Below are positions 44,839 to 53,625 of a stretch of 64,000 nucleotides of DNA, one piece after another. Within the stretch, counting starts at the first letter, position 1, and each line of letters begins with the position of its first letter. The notes beneath the pieces are model-generated. The model worked only from the letters and a program-made list of their open reading frames with translations. It was not told where the DNA came from and did not search any database. This DNA is from Caballeronia arvi (GTDB lineage Bacteria > Pseudomonadota > Gammaproteobacteria > Burkholderiales > Burkholderiaceae): NCBI RefSeq assembly GCF_001544695.2, contig NZ_FCOM02000004.1:244680-308679 (forward strand), given 5' to 3'. The position numbers were made by a program, and so were the translations under genes.

Positions 44839-46137
44839 TCAATTGGTCGAGCGGACCACGGAGTAGGTGGTGCCAGTCAGATCGCGCGTGGCGATCAGTT
44901 GAGGTGCGGACGTGTCACGGGCGGCTTCCGCTGCCAATGCACATGCAAGCCATGAAGACGCGTGTCCCGCGTCGCCCAGTGCGGTATCGATGTCCGTTAG
45001 CGAGCGCAACTTCTTTTCGATATCTGCCGCATCGATCGCACCGGTTGCTTCTGCGTTGTTCTTTTCGTTCTGATGTTCCTGCATGGCGCTCAAGGACAGA
45101 TGAGAGTTGGTGTCGAGGCCACATGTCCAGATGTGGGCATTATTGATGCTCGCCACGCGCCCCCATGTGAGGGCCGTTTCCAGCGACTTGTTGTCTGGCG
45201 CGTCCAGCCCACGCACCGGACGATGCAGCCAGTTCGTCGGCTTCAAACCGATACGGGGAAGAAGCTCGGGCCAGGCGACAAGCAGCGCGGTCGCGACTTC
45301 GGCGCTGCCTTCCGGCGGAGCATCACGAAGTTGAACGTTGACGAACAAGGCCACGCGCTCCCGCCTGGACCGATCCGTTTCGTCGAGCCATGCGTCGAGC
45401 ACCATCGTTCCCGCCTCTGTCGAGTGTTCATTGAGCACGTACCTCCCGAGGCCGAACGAGGCCCAGGCGCGCTCCCACTGGCCGGCGACGTCGAGGGGAA
45501 ACTCGTTTCCCGAAACAACCATTTGCACCGGCAGTACTACGAGCGAGCGCAAGGCTGACAGCTGCGGTTCCAGAGCGCTGATCAATTTGCCGAACAACTC
45601 CAACAAGTCGTCGTCGTTTAGCGGCAAGGCATTGGCTCTGGTCCGACGCTTCTCGCCGTTCAACCGCTCCGGCGCTTGCGCAATGACCGAGGAATGGCTG
45701 ACCGGTAAGCCGATGCCTCGGACGGGCTGGAAGCGCAGAGCTGACTCGCCGGCTACGACGCGGGCGGCCCCTTTCTCGCACCCCAGTGCAGTGACATAGC
45801 TGTGAGCAAGCAGGGCGATCGGACGGCGTGCGAATTCGATGTCGCGATCGACTGCCTCGTGTCGTTTCCGGTTGTACGCGGCAATGCGCAAACTGCCTTG
45901 TTGGAAGCTATGCCAACGTGCCGTCAACATGAGGCCATATACAAGTGAAGGAACTACAGCCACCCATAACCAGAAGCGTAAGTGATGCGTGTTTTGACCT
46001 TGAGGCGACTGCCACCATAGGCAGAACGCGGCTCCGCCGCCGATGACAATAACGGCAAGGAGGAGCCAAACTACGACTCTTGGTGTTCGTGGGATGCGCG
46101 CTTCAGGTGGCGGGAGCCTTGCAAGATCAAGCGGCAT
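44839..46137 (-). CDS. Membrane-anchored T6SS-cluster protein of unknown function (432 aa)
   Basis: Two N-terminal hydrophobic segments (VVVWLLLAVIVIGGGAAFCLWW at about 21-42 and FWLWVAVVPSLVYGLMLTA at about 55-73) are followed by a 350-residue soluble domain. That domain has motifs such as PIALLAHSYVTALGCEKGA and QWERAWASFGLGRYVLNEHSTEAG. It lies between the effector/immunity pair and tssM, as T6SS adaptor or accessory membrane proteins often do. A relation to the Tla3/DUF2875-type adaptor family is possible but I cannot confirm it by eye. Confidence 0.72.
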   Translation of the reverse strand: MPLDLARLPPPEARIPRTPRVVVWLLLAVIVIGGGAAFCLWWQSPQGQNTHHLRFWLWVAVVPSLVYGLMLTARWHSFQQGSLRIAAYNRKRHEAVDRDIEFARRPIALLAHSYVTALGCEKGAARVVAGESALRFQPVRGIGLPVSHSSVIAQAPERLNGEKRRTRANALPLNDDDLLELFGKLISALEPQLSALRSLVVLPVQMVVSGNEFPLDVAGQWERAWASFGLGRYVLNEHSTEAGTMVLDAWLDETDRSRRERVALFVNVQLRDAPPEGSAEVATALLVAWPELLPRIGLKPTNWLHRPVRGLDAPDNKSLETALTWGRVASINNAHIWTCGLDTNSHLSLSAMQEHQNEKNNAEATGAIDAADIEKKLRSLTDIDTALGDAGHASSWLACALAAEAARDTSAPQLIATRDLTGTTYSVVRSTN

Positions 46138-46167
46138 GGATCGAATTGTTATGGGTTACGCTGCTCG

Positions 46168-46881
46168 TCATGGCTTCTTTTGTGAATCAGAACAGGGCGT
46201 TCGCCTGCCGTCTGCTTCGGCGTAGCATAAGCGGTGGTCCGTTCTAACTCCTTCGTCGATGTCAAAAGAAACAAGTTCTTGTCGATATCCAGTCGTGGTC
46301 CAGTACTTGAACTGGACGTGGGTCTCTCCGACTCGGTCTACCAACTCTGCCTCAACGACCTTCTGCAAGTAGACCGTCACCTTCACATACTTTGGAAGGC
46401 GAATCGCTTCATCAATAGACACAAGATTGGCGGCCCGCCCTGTCTCGTCTACGGACAAGAAATAGTCCCCGTTTCGGACGAGCCTAAGTGCGGCAGTGTC
46501 TATTCGCGGTGTGTACTTGGTACGGACCCGACGATAGCCGTACATGTAGTCCCTCTTCTGGTCAGACCTTACCGTGCCGATGCCGATTAGTTCGTCTTGT
46601 TCGATTTCGGCAGCGTCAACGGGTTTCACCTGAAAATAGTCGTAGTCAAAATACGGAGCCGAAGGGGGAAAGTAGTATTCCCGGCCCGGTTCCAAGTGCA
46701 TGCCATTCATGCCGTACTCGTCAATGTGTGTCATATGCCAAGCCCACGTAAGAAGGTTCTTGATTGCAGGTCGCGTACCTAAATAAACCGTAAGCGCTGC
46801 GACCGATGCGATTGCGATCAGTTTCGTCCATTTGCGTTGAGGCGGCTTATCTTGCGCGGAGTGCGGAGACGGATTCCTCAT
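46168..46881 (-). CDS. Candidate immunity protein (membrane-anchored, periplasmic domain)
   Basis: 237 residues. A short cytoplasmic tail (RNPSPHSAQDKPPQRKW) precedes one transmembrane helix (LIAIASVAALTVYLG at about 21-35); the remaining 200 residues should be periplasmic, rich in Tyr and acidic residues (YFPPSAPYFDYDYF, IEQDELIGIG). It is immediately downstream of the candidate effector gene on the same strand. A membrane-tethered periplasmic domain is what an immunity protein against a cell-wall-degrading effector would look like. No family is recognised. The stretch has lower G+C than the flanking tssM region. Confidence 0.6.
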   Translation of the reverse strand: MRNPSPHSAQDKPPQRKWTKLIAIASVAALTVYLGTRPAIKNLLTWAWHMTHIDEYGMNGMHLEPGREYYFPPSAPYFDYDYFQVKPVDAAEIEQDELIGIGTVRSDQKRDYMYGYRRVRTKYTPRIDTAALRLVRNGDYFLSVDETGRAANLVSIDEAIRLPKYVKVTVYLQKVVEAELVDRVGETHVQFKYWTTTGYRQELVSFDIDEGVRTDHRLCYAEADGRRTPCSDSQKKP

Positions 46882-46932
46882 CGGCAGCTTCCTCCTCTAT
46901 TAACGGCGAATTTCCAACGACGATCAATGGCA

Positions 46933-47700
46933 TCATAAGCTCCCAGAAATCACCCCCCCACTTGCAGCGTGCGATTCGATCAACTTCTCCACCTGGCTCG
47001 CTTTCGATTTGATATATGCCACGTAGTCTTCGTCGGCCGTAAATATAGTGTTCAAACGAAGCGATGCAAAGTGGGGATCGATTCTTACGCTCAAAACGTC
47101 GACGTCAATCAACTGACAGTGGTAAAGCGTTCGCCAGACAAAAGTGTGGCAGTTGTTCTCGGACGCCACATCCAATTTGAAACTCCATTTTCCGTTGCTT
47201 GTTGACTTATAAGATGCAGCGTAATCACGAATGCTTTGGATGATCTCTTCTTCTGACCGGTCGTCTAGCACATAGGGGTGACTGATGGAAGGCGACCCCT
47301 TTTCCTTCTGATGCGGGTCCCACGGGTATGGTTTCGTACCGATTCCGCCGCCAGCGATGAACACGGGAATGTTTTTGCCCTGTGCCTCTTGTGCCTCTCG
47401 ACGAGCCGGCGAATCGCCATTGATACATCCCTCGACTTTGTCGAACATTGAGGGTACTAGGCGACCCTGATTGTGCGATATATCTTCCGCTGGATACCAG
47501 CCGTATCCCTCTAATGGACCATTCTTCCCGTGGTCGATCTCGAACCAATAGTGCCCCGGTATACTCGGAGAGGTGGAATACACCGGAAGCCGCATGATTC
47601 GAATTCGATCAATCCGACGCGGAAAATGCATGGCGGTCCAACTGGCCTCCGAGGCCCTCTGGGACACACCATCCCCTAGAAAAATCCAATTATCACCCAT
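46933..47700 (-). CDS. Candidate T6SS effector: papain-like (permuted NlpC/P60-type) Cys hydrolase
   Basis: A 255-residue protein without signal peptide. The pattern GHYWFEID (H50), then GYGWYP (65-70), then ENNCHTFVWRTL (C184) is the order His-before-Cys expected of circularly permuted NlpC/P60 peptidases, with N183-C184 and E54 as possible third residues. Such enzymes cleave peptidoglycan peptides or lipid esters. It starts 3 bp after the vgrG stop, which is the classic location for an effector carried by that VgrG. The gene is less GC-rich than the core T6SS genes, consistent with an exchangeable cargo. The catalytic assignment is an inference. Confidence 0.65.
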   Translation of the reverse strand: MGDNWIFLGDGVSQRASEASWTAMHFPRRIDRIRIMRLPVYSTSPSIPGHYWFEIDHGKNGPLEGYGWYPAEDISHNQGRLVPSMFDKVEGCINGDSPARREAQEAQGKNIPVFIAGGGIGTKPYPWDPHQKEKGSPSISHPYVLDDRSEEEIIQSIRDYAASYKSTSNGKWSFKLDVASENNCHTFVWRTLYHCQLIDVDVLSVRIDPHFASLRLNTIFTADEDYVAYIKSKASQVEKLIESHAASGGVISGSL

Positions 47701-47703
47701 TGC

Positions 47704-50226
47704 TTAGTTATCCTTCAGCGCAATATGCATCTTCAGCAGCGATTGCGCGTAGTTGGTCGTAATCGTATTCGTCTTGCCCGCTGCATCAGTGGTCCCGAAG
47801 TGTTCCGTGCCGTCCGGCTCAACCACGCGGTACTTAACACCCGAAAGAGGTTCACCGGTCACAGGGTTCTTCAGAACGAAATGATGGTCGTGCGGGTCGA
47901 GTTCCTTGCCGTCGGCAAACGAGTAGCCGGGCGTCGGGGCGGAGCCCGGGCCACCGCGTGCATGTGTCCCGCCCTTGAGCGTCAGTTCGCCTGGACAAAC
48001 AATTTCGATGTTGCCGCCGCTGAGCTTGATGTAAGCACCGCCGGAATAGAGGGTGATGGCCTTGTCGCTCGACACGCGCACTTCACCGGTCGAACTGGTG
48101 ATCGTCATGTCGCCTTTTGAAGCGACGTCCATCGCGTTGCCCTGTGCCTGAAGCTGCATCCTCCCCTTCTGGGCAATCACCTTGAGCGGGCCTTGGTTAG
48201 CGTACACGGAGGCACCGTCACCCGCCGCGAGCGTCAGGCTCCGCATGGCGCCATAGTCCGCATTCCCGCCGGCAATCGCTGCGATATTCGCCTGGGCCGA
48301 GAACTGCAAATGCTGGCCGCTGGTCAACGCGATGCCATCGGGCGCGCTGGCGAGCAAGACCGCCTGCTTGAGCCCGTCGATCCGTTCAGTCAGCATCTGC
48401 CGCTGACGCTCAACGTCAGCAGCAAGCGCCTGTGCGGCGCTTGCCAAGTCGGCCAAGTTCTGCATTTGCGAGAGCGCCGCGTCCAACTGCATCTTGGTTC
48501 GCTGCATCTCCAACTGCGGCTTGTTCGGATCGGCTTGGGGATCGACGACGAGAAACATGCCCGTGCCCGCGCGCATCGCCATGTGCTTGCGCGTGAACGC
48601 CTCCAGTCCTTCCCCACGAAGCTGCTTCTGGTTGTCCACCAGATAGCCCATGCTCACCGCGGACTTCTGATAGATCGTCGCGAACTTCGCGCCTTCCTTG
48701 CCCTTGAAGTTCTCAAAGCGAACCTTGTTGGCAAGCAGCGCCGAACGCCACACCTCACGCGAGCTCCAGCCCTCATAGCCGTGGACGTGATTGGCGTGCG
48801 AATAGTCGTGCGCGGCGAACCCGATATAGGGCCGGTCGACGTCGCCGTTTGTGAAAAAGATTCTGACTTCGGTTCCCGGAAGCAAGGGCGCGTGAAACCC
48901 GCCGTCCCTGGCCGCAGACGGCAGCATCAGCCGCAACCGCATACTGTTCGAACCCGGCTTGCCCGCACTGCGATGAAAGTGGAACTTGACCAGATACAGG
49001 CCATGCTGGTCCAAATCCGGATAGGGGCTGCCCTCGGCGCTCGATTCAATCGTTGCGACGATTGAACCTTGCATCCAGCGCCAATCCCGCTCGGGAACGT
49101 ATTCAGGCCGCCATATCTTGTCCGCCGGCGTTCCCTCAAATTCGTTTTTAGCCGGCTTCGAGCGCGATCCCGTCGTCGTCATCTTGGTGATGACCAGACC
49201 ATAGGGCGCTTTCGGGAACTTGTGGTTCGTGGCGTTGAGCACCCAACCCGGATACAGGCCGACGATGTTCGATGTGCCGATGTGAACGACCTGCTTTGAA
49301 CCGATCGCCTGCGTGCGCACCTTGGCCAGCGCCTGCGCTTCTTCCTTGGTATGGAAATGCTCGGTGCTGCGGTCGATAGTTCCATACAGGGTCTTGTCGC
49401 CGCGATCGACATACGCAATCGCCGATACCGGAGCGCTGGGCGTGCGGAAATTGTGGTCCCGCAACTCGACGCTTTGAGGCAGCAGCGTCTGCTTGCGCTT
49501 CATGCTCAGTATCGCTTCGTGGAATCCACCGTCCTGTCCATTGGGCGGCGCGAATGGCATGTCGATCGATCGCATGTAGCCATTCGGACGATTGTCGATC
49601 ACGAGCGTATCGCGATGGGTCTTGCTGCCGACCTCTGCGTGCTTGATGTACGAATAAAGGCCGTGTCGCAAGCACTGACGCCTGATGAATCCGATCGCAG
49701 TCTCGTCGGCCATCAGAAGCTGATCATAACGCTGATCCACCCCTTCAAAATTCAGTTCGATATCGTGCGGAAAGATGCGCTCGCGATCGACGAGAAGCTC
49801 GTAAAAGATCTCCTTGAGCGTCTTTTTTAAAAAAACATCAGAGTCTTTCGTCAAATCCAGAAGAGAGACTCTCGGCTGGATCAACAGGCGATACTGCGCG
49901 CCGTCCTTGCTCGAACTCTCGTGCGTCAACTCTCTGACGACGCCGTGGACGGTTCGGGCGTGGCGTGAAGCCGTGCCCATGTACTTCAACTCAGCGCGTT
50001 CCTCAATCACGAGGGTTACGTTCTTACCCAGAAAGTCCGCACCATCGAGCGTCTGATCGTCGGAGTAAATGAGGATGTCGAGTTGAAACAACTCGTTCAT
50101 TTCCTCTTTGAGGGTGTACTCCAGCGGATCGACCACGGACGTCAGTCCCGCGACAGTCAGCGACAGGTGTTGAGAGACCCATGCATTGGGGTCCTTGAGC
50201 GCCGTCAGAAAACCAGGTGAAGCCAT
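47704..50226 (-). CDS. vgrG: VgrG (TssI) spike protein with a C-terminal beta-sandwich extension
   Basis: 840 residues from ATG 50226 (GAGG upstream). The gp27-like N-terminal domain (SLTVAGLTSVVDPLEYTLKEEMNELFQLDI), the gp5-like OB domain (GLYLVKFHFHRSAGKPGSNSMRLRLM, then EVRIFFTNGDVDRPYIGFA) and the DUF2345-type beta-helix (NADYGAMRSLTLAAGDG to GAYIKLSGGNIEIVCPGELTLKG) are all visible. About 60 residues at the end (HHFVLKNPVTGEPLSGVKYRVVE to NYAQSLLKMHIALKDN) look like a transthyretin-type domain, a known effector-loading module. It leads the effector-immunity pair. Confidence 0.94.
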   Translation of the reverse strand: MASPGFLTALKDPNAWVSQHLSLTVAGLTSVVDPLEYTLKEEMNELFQLDILIYSDDQTLDGADFLGKNVTLVIEERAELKYMGTASRHARTVHGVVRELTHESSSKDGAQYRLLIQPRVSLLDLTKDSDVFLKKTLKEIFYELLVDRERIFPHDIELNFEGVDQRYDQLLMADETAIGFIRRQCLRHGLYSYIKHAEVGSKTHRDTLVIDNRPNGYMRSIDMPFAPPNGQDGGFHEAILSMKRKQTLLPQSVELRDHNFRTPSAPVSAIAYVDRGDKTLYGTIDRSTEHFHTKEEAQALAKVRTQAIGSKQVVHIGTSNIVGLYPGWVLNATNHKFPKAPYGLVITKMTTTGSRSKPAKNEFEGTPADKIWRPEYVPERDWRWMQGSIVATIESSAEGSPYPDLDQHGLYLVKFHFHRSAGKPGSNSMRLRLMLPSAARDGGFHAPLLPGTEVRIFFTNGDVDRPYIGFAAHDYSHANHVHGYEGWSSREVWRSALLANKVRFENFKGKEGAKFATIYQKSAVSMGYLVDNQKQLRGEGLEAFTRKHMAMRAGTGMFLVVDPQADPNKPQLEMQRTKMQLDAALSQMQNLADLASAAQALAADVERQRQMLTERIDGLKQAVLLASAPDGIALTSGQHLQFSAQANIAAIAGGNADYGAMRSLTLAAGDGASVYANQGPLKVIAQKGRMQLQAQGNAMDVASKGDMTITSSTGEVRVSSDKAITLYSGGAYIKLSGGNIEIVCPGELTLKGGTHARGGPGSAPTPGYSFADGKELDPHDHHFVLKNPVTGEPLSGVKYRVVEPDGTEHFGTTDAAGKTNTITTNYAQSLLKMHIALKDN

Positions 50227-50854
50227 ATCTTGCGTTGCCTCGCTCGGACAGTAAGACCGAATTGAAGTTTGAGCCAGCGCAGGATTGTGGCAGAGCGACG
50301 CGCATGCGAAAGGAGAAGATTGAAAAAAATGGCCCGCGCACAGGAAAAATGACCTTAAATAGACGTCCATAAAGCAAATTTAGCTGCCAACAGCCAATTT
50401 ATTTCGGAACAATCTGAGCCAACCGAGCGACTGTTTGGCAGTCCATATCCCGCCCTCATCTGAAATCGGACGATACAACGACGCACTTTCATCCTTGGCC
50501 ATGATCTTGGTGAGGCGCTGGGTACTCGGACTGCTGAGTAAGTTCGCATGCCGAATCACACGCCAGCTTGCCTGCGGCAGCGTGAACGTCCGCATATGCG
50601 GTAGTGGCGCCTCCAAGTACGCGGAGCGCGGACTCGCGAATCTCCCGCTCTCGCCTCCCTTCAAGGAAGACGGTCTGGCGCTGGTAGCAGAGGACTTGCT
50701 CCACCGCCGGATGCGCAAATCCTAAAGAATTCAAGAGCTCACAACTACCTGACAGACAACTGTTGAATTGCTTATTTTTGACAATCTATCGAGTAATTTT
50801 CCGAGATACTCCCGCGCTTTACTGACAACACCATGCAGGAGAGGAAATACGCAC
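50227..50854. other. Intergenic region upstream of vgrG, AT-rich, no supported gene
   Basis: This 628-bp stretch between the divergent vgrG and lipoprotein starts has low G+C in part (for example 50761-50820). Minus-strand open frames at 50380-50718 and 50489-50734, and a plus-strand one at 50435-50725, overlap each other, lack recognisable domains and good ribosome sites, and are not called. It should contain the promoter of the T6SS operon and of the lipoprotein. Confidence 0.45.
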
Positions 50855-51796
50855 ATGTCCTTTAGAAATATTGCTGCCTTAACATTGACTTTGAGCAGCG
50901 TTTTATTGCTTTCCGCTTGCGGTGGCGGCGGTGGATCGGGCAACACAGACGGCACGAGTCAATCCGCCGGCGCCCCCAGTGCTGCATCGAGCGCAGACGC
51001 ACCGGCGAGCGCAGCGGCACCGGAGAGCGCTTCGACTGCATTGCCGACTAGCGCAAGCGCGCCTTCGGAAGCGTCGTCGCCGGCGATGGTCGGCGAAGCA
51101 TTGCCTAGTCTCTCGAGTCCGCAACCGGGATCGACGGCATTGACAGGCACGAACGCGGAAGGAATCTGGACGACGTCTTCGATCACCAGTCATGCCGTGG
51201 CGCTGATCGATTCAACCGGCAACGTCTCGTCGTTGAATGCGATGGCGTCATTCGTTACCGACCAGCTCTACGGTGTCATCTCTCCGACGCCACAAGCATG
51301 GACGCTGACCTCCGGATGGTCTTTCAGCAACTTCTTTGCCTATCCGACGACTTCGGGAAGCGGCGCATACGCTTCCCAAAAGACTTTCACGGGCAGTTAC
51401 GTCGCTAACGGAGCGACCAAAGACATTTCATGGAACTACGATGCGGCAAATGCACTGAGCGTTACGCAACAGAGCGTTGCAGGCACATGGTCGCAATCCT
51501 CGACGTCGCTCACCATCGACAATGACGGTTCCTTCACTGGCAAGCTCAGTAATTGCAATGTCAGCGGGACGATGCTACTGGCGGCGCCCGGAACCAACCA
51601 CAACATGTATGCCGTGACAATGAGCGCTGCGCCAGGCACGTCTTGCCAGATGCCCGCCGGAATGACCTATACCGGCAACGCCGCCATTGTGTTCCTGCCT
51701 ATCAATGGCAGTAACGGATATAAGAGGACCATTCTGTACAACGTGAAGAATCTGGACAGTTTGCGAATTGCCTATGGTCAGTTGACGAAGCAATAG
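50855..51796 (+). CDS. Secreted lipoprotein of unknown function
   Basis: 313 residues. The lipoprotein signal MSFRNIAALTLTLSSVLLLSACGGGGG ends in LSAC at the expected place and is followed by a low-complexity Ala/Ser/Pro linker (about residues 30-95). The C-terminal 200 residues are beta-rich with repeated Gly/Ser/Thr (SLTIDNDGSFTGKLSNCNVSGTM, a lipid- or sugar-binding-like pattern). AGGAGAGGAAA precedes the ATG. No family is recognised. It lies upstream of a strong hairpin at 51841-51879. Confidence 0.75.
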   Translation: MSFRNIAALTLTLSSVLLLSACGGGGGSGNTDGTSQSAGAPSAASSADAPASAAAPESASTALPTSASAPSEASSPAMVGEALPSLSSPQPGSTALTGTNAEGIWTTSSITSHAVALIDSTGNVSSLNAMASFVTDQLYGVISPTPQAWTLTSGWSFSNFFAYPTTSGSGAYASQKTFTGSYVANGATKDISWNYDAANALSVTQQSVAGTWSQSSTSLTIDNDGSFTGKLSNCNVSGTMLLAAPGTNHNMYAVTMSAAPGTSCQMPAGMTYTGNAAIVFLPINGSNGYKRTILYNVKNLDSLRIAYGQLTKQ

Positions 51797-51840
51797 TCCA
51801 GGGACCGAGTCCAGAGCAGATCGAGCTTTAAGCGCACGCA

Positions 51841-51879
51841 GGCTGCAAGGTCGCAGACGAAGCAACCGACCTTGCAGCC
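51841..51879. terminator. Hairpin downstream of the lipoprotein gene
   Basis: GGCTGCAAGGTCG (51841-51853) pairs perfectly, 13 bp, with CGACCTTGCAGCC (51867-51879) around a 13-nt loop. There is no T-run, so it may be a terminator or an RNA-stabilising structure for the gene ending at 51796. Confidence 0.6.
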
Positions 51880-52058
51880 GTCACACTTCCGCAAGCGCCG
51901 CATCCGAACTATTAGAAATGCCTATGATTGACGCAAGCTGACGGGTAAAGAGGCGATGCTACAATGCCGAACACGCTTGCCCGGACAGTACCGCAATCGA
52001 ATGGTTGATTCGGACTGCATCTGGCTTTTGTGAATCTGCCCTGCGCGACGGAGAAGCT

Positions 52059-52457
52059 ATGTTTCCATGGATGTGGATCTGGTGCCCGATTTATCACTAT
52101 CCGTGGAGCGGTGCAGTCGCGCAGAAAATAGATCCCGAAACGGATTGGTTCTTCGGCGCTATCCCCACAAAGGCGGGAAACGGTGCTGTCGAAGCGAAGG
52201 CATTCAATGTTGCATCCTATGGCAGGCAGCTTGGCCTGATTTCCGAGGTTCTGCTGCATCTTGCCGATTCCGCATCGATCGACCAGGCTCTGGCCGATCA
52301 GTCGCTGCGTCGGCTCAGAGAGCTCAATCAGCGGATCGATGAACTCAAGGCTGACGAAGCCTCGTTGACGGCAGACGCATTGATCGCCCAGCTTCGACGC
52401 CTGAAGACCGATCACCCTGCCGAATTTGAGCGCGTGCGGACCCTCACGCTGCCATAG
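52059..52457 (+). CDS. Hypothetical protein with aromatic-rich N terminus (132 aa)
   Basis: 132 residues. The start MFPWMWIWCPIYHYPWSGAVAQKIDPETDWFFG is unusually rich in Trp, Tyr, Phe and Pro; the rest is helical and charged (LRRLRELNQRIDELKADEASLTADALIAQLRRL), a probable coiled coil. GGAGAAGC precedes ATG 52059, which was preferred over the frame start at 52005. No family is recognised; a structural or membrane-associated role is only a guess. Confidence 0.55.
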   Translation: MFPWMWIWCPIYHYPWSGAVAQKIDPETDWFFGAIPTKAGNGAVEAKAFNVASYGRQLGLISEVLLHLADSASIDQALADQSLRRLRELNQRIDELKADEASLTADALIAQLRRLKTDHPAEFERVRTLTLP

Positions 52458-52517
52458 ACGCGGGTGATCGCGATCAATTTGCATGGCATTGCCGGTTTGG
52501 CAGTCCCTGCCGCGCAC

Positions 52518-53558
52518 TCACATCCGGTCCGCCCCGATCACCGCATCGGTAAACGCTTTCGGCGCTTCCTGCGGCAGATTGTGCCCGATCCCGCCCGCGA
52601 CATTCCGATGCTTGTACTTGCCCGTGAACTTCTTCGCATACACGGCAGGATCGGGATGCGGCGCGCCGTTGGCGTCGCCTTCCAGCGTGATCGTCGGCAC
52701 GCCGATCGTCGGCGCTGTCGCAAGACGCTGCTCCAGCGCGTCATATTTGGCCTCGCCCTGCGCGAGCCCGAGCCGCCAGCGATAGTTATGGATCACCACG
52801 GCAACGTGATCCGGATTCTCGAACGACTTCGCTGAGCGGTCATACGTGGCGTCATCGAAATTCCATTTTGGCGACGCGAGTTGCCAGATGAGCTTGTTGA
52901 AATCGTGGCGATTCGCTTCGTAACCCGCCTGGCCGCGCTCCGTTGCGAAGTAGAACTGATACCACCACGCGAATTCGGCCTTGGGCGGCAAGGGCGCGCG
53001 ATTCGCCTGCTGGCTGCCGATCAGATAGCCGCTCACGGACACCATCGCCTTGACGCGCTCGGGCCACAGCGCCGCCATGATGTTCGCCGTGCGCGCGCCC
53101 CAGTCGAACGCGCCGAGTGTGGCCTTCTGGATCTTCAGCGCATCCATGAGCGCGATGATATCCACGGCGACCACCGCCTGCTGCCCGTTGCGCGGCGTGT
53201 CGGCAGAGAGAAAGCGCGTCGAGCCGTAGCCGCGCAGATACGGCACGATGACGCGATAACCCTGCGCCGTCAGTAGCGGCGTGACTTCGGCGAAGCTGTA
53301 GATGTCGTACGGCCAGCCGTGCAGCAGAATCACCGCGGGACCGTTCGCCGGCCCCGCTTCCGCATAGCCGATATCGAGCGTGCCCGCCTCGATCTGGCGA
53401 ATGTCGGCGAAACCCGCCGTCGATGAAGCGCGCGCGGGCTTCGCGCCCTGCGTCGTCTGGGCGCCCACGAGATCGCTGAAGCCGAGCTGCATCGCGCCGA
53501 CACTCGCGATCGTCGTGCCGATGAAGCGGCGGCGCCACGCGTTGATCTGATCCGTCAT
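52518..53558 (-). CDS. Tat-exported epoxide hydrolase-like alpha/beta hydrolase
   Basis: 346 residues with a twin-arginine signal (INAWRRRFIGTTIASVGAMQLG). The hydrolase core has HGWPYDIYSF (oxyanion loop), the nucleophile Asp in GAFDWGART and the catalytic His in GGIGHNLPQEAPKAF. The Asp nucleophile places it with epoxide hydrolases or haloalkane dehalogenases rather than esterases. Export to the periplasm is unusual for the family. It stands alone between an orphan gene and the M81 gene on the same strand. Confidence 0.88.
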   Translation of the reverse strand: MTDQINAWRRRFIGTTIASVGAMQLGFSDLVGAQTTQGAKPARASSTAGFADIRQIEAGTLDIGYAEAGPANGPAVILLHGWPYDIYSFAEVTPLLTAQGYRVIVPYLRGYGSTRFLSADTPRNGQQAVVAVDIIALMDALKIQKATLGAFDWGARTANIMAALWPERVKAMVSVSGYLIGSQQANRAPLPPKAEFAWWYQFYFATERGQAGYEANRHDFNKLIWQLASPKWNFDDATYDRSAKSFENPDHVAVVIHNYRWRLGLAQGEAKYDALEQRLATAPTIGVPTITLEGDANGAPHPDPAVYAKKFTGKYKHRNVAGGIGHNLPQEAPKAFTDAVIGADRM

Positions 53559-53625
53559 GTTGCGATTCTCCTTTTCTTCGATGTTGTCAGTTAGCAGGCA
53601 AAAAACGCGGAAGAAGCACGAACCA

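Noticed and set aside
50380..50734. Small open frames upstream of vgrG (112, 81 and 96 residues on both strands)
   Set aside because: They overlap each other, have no recognisable domain and no convincing ribosome site.
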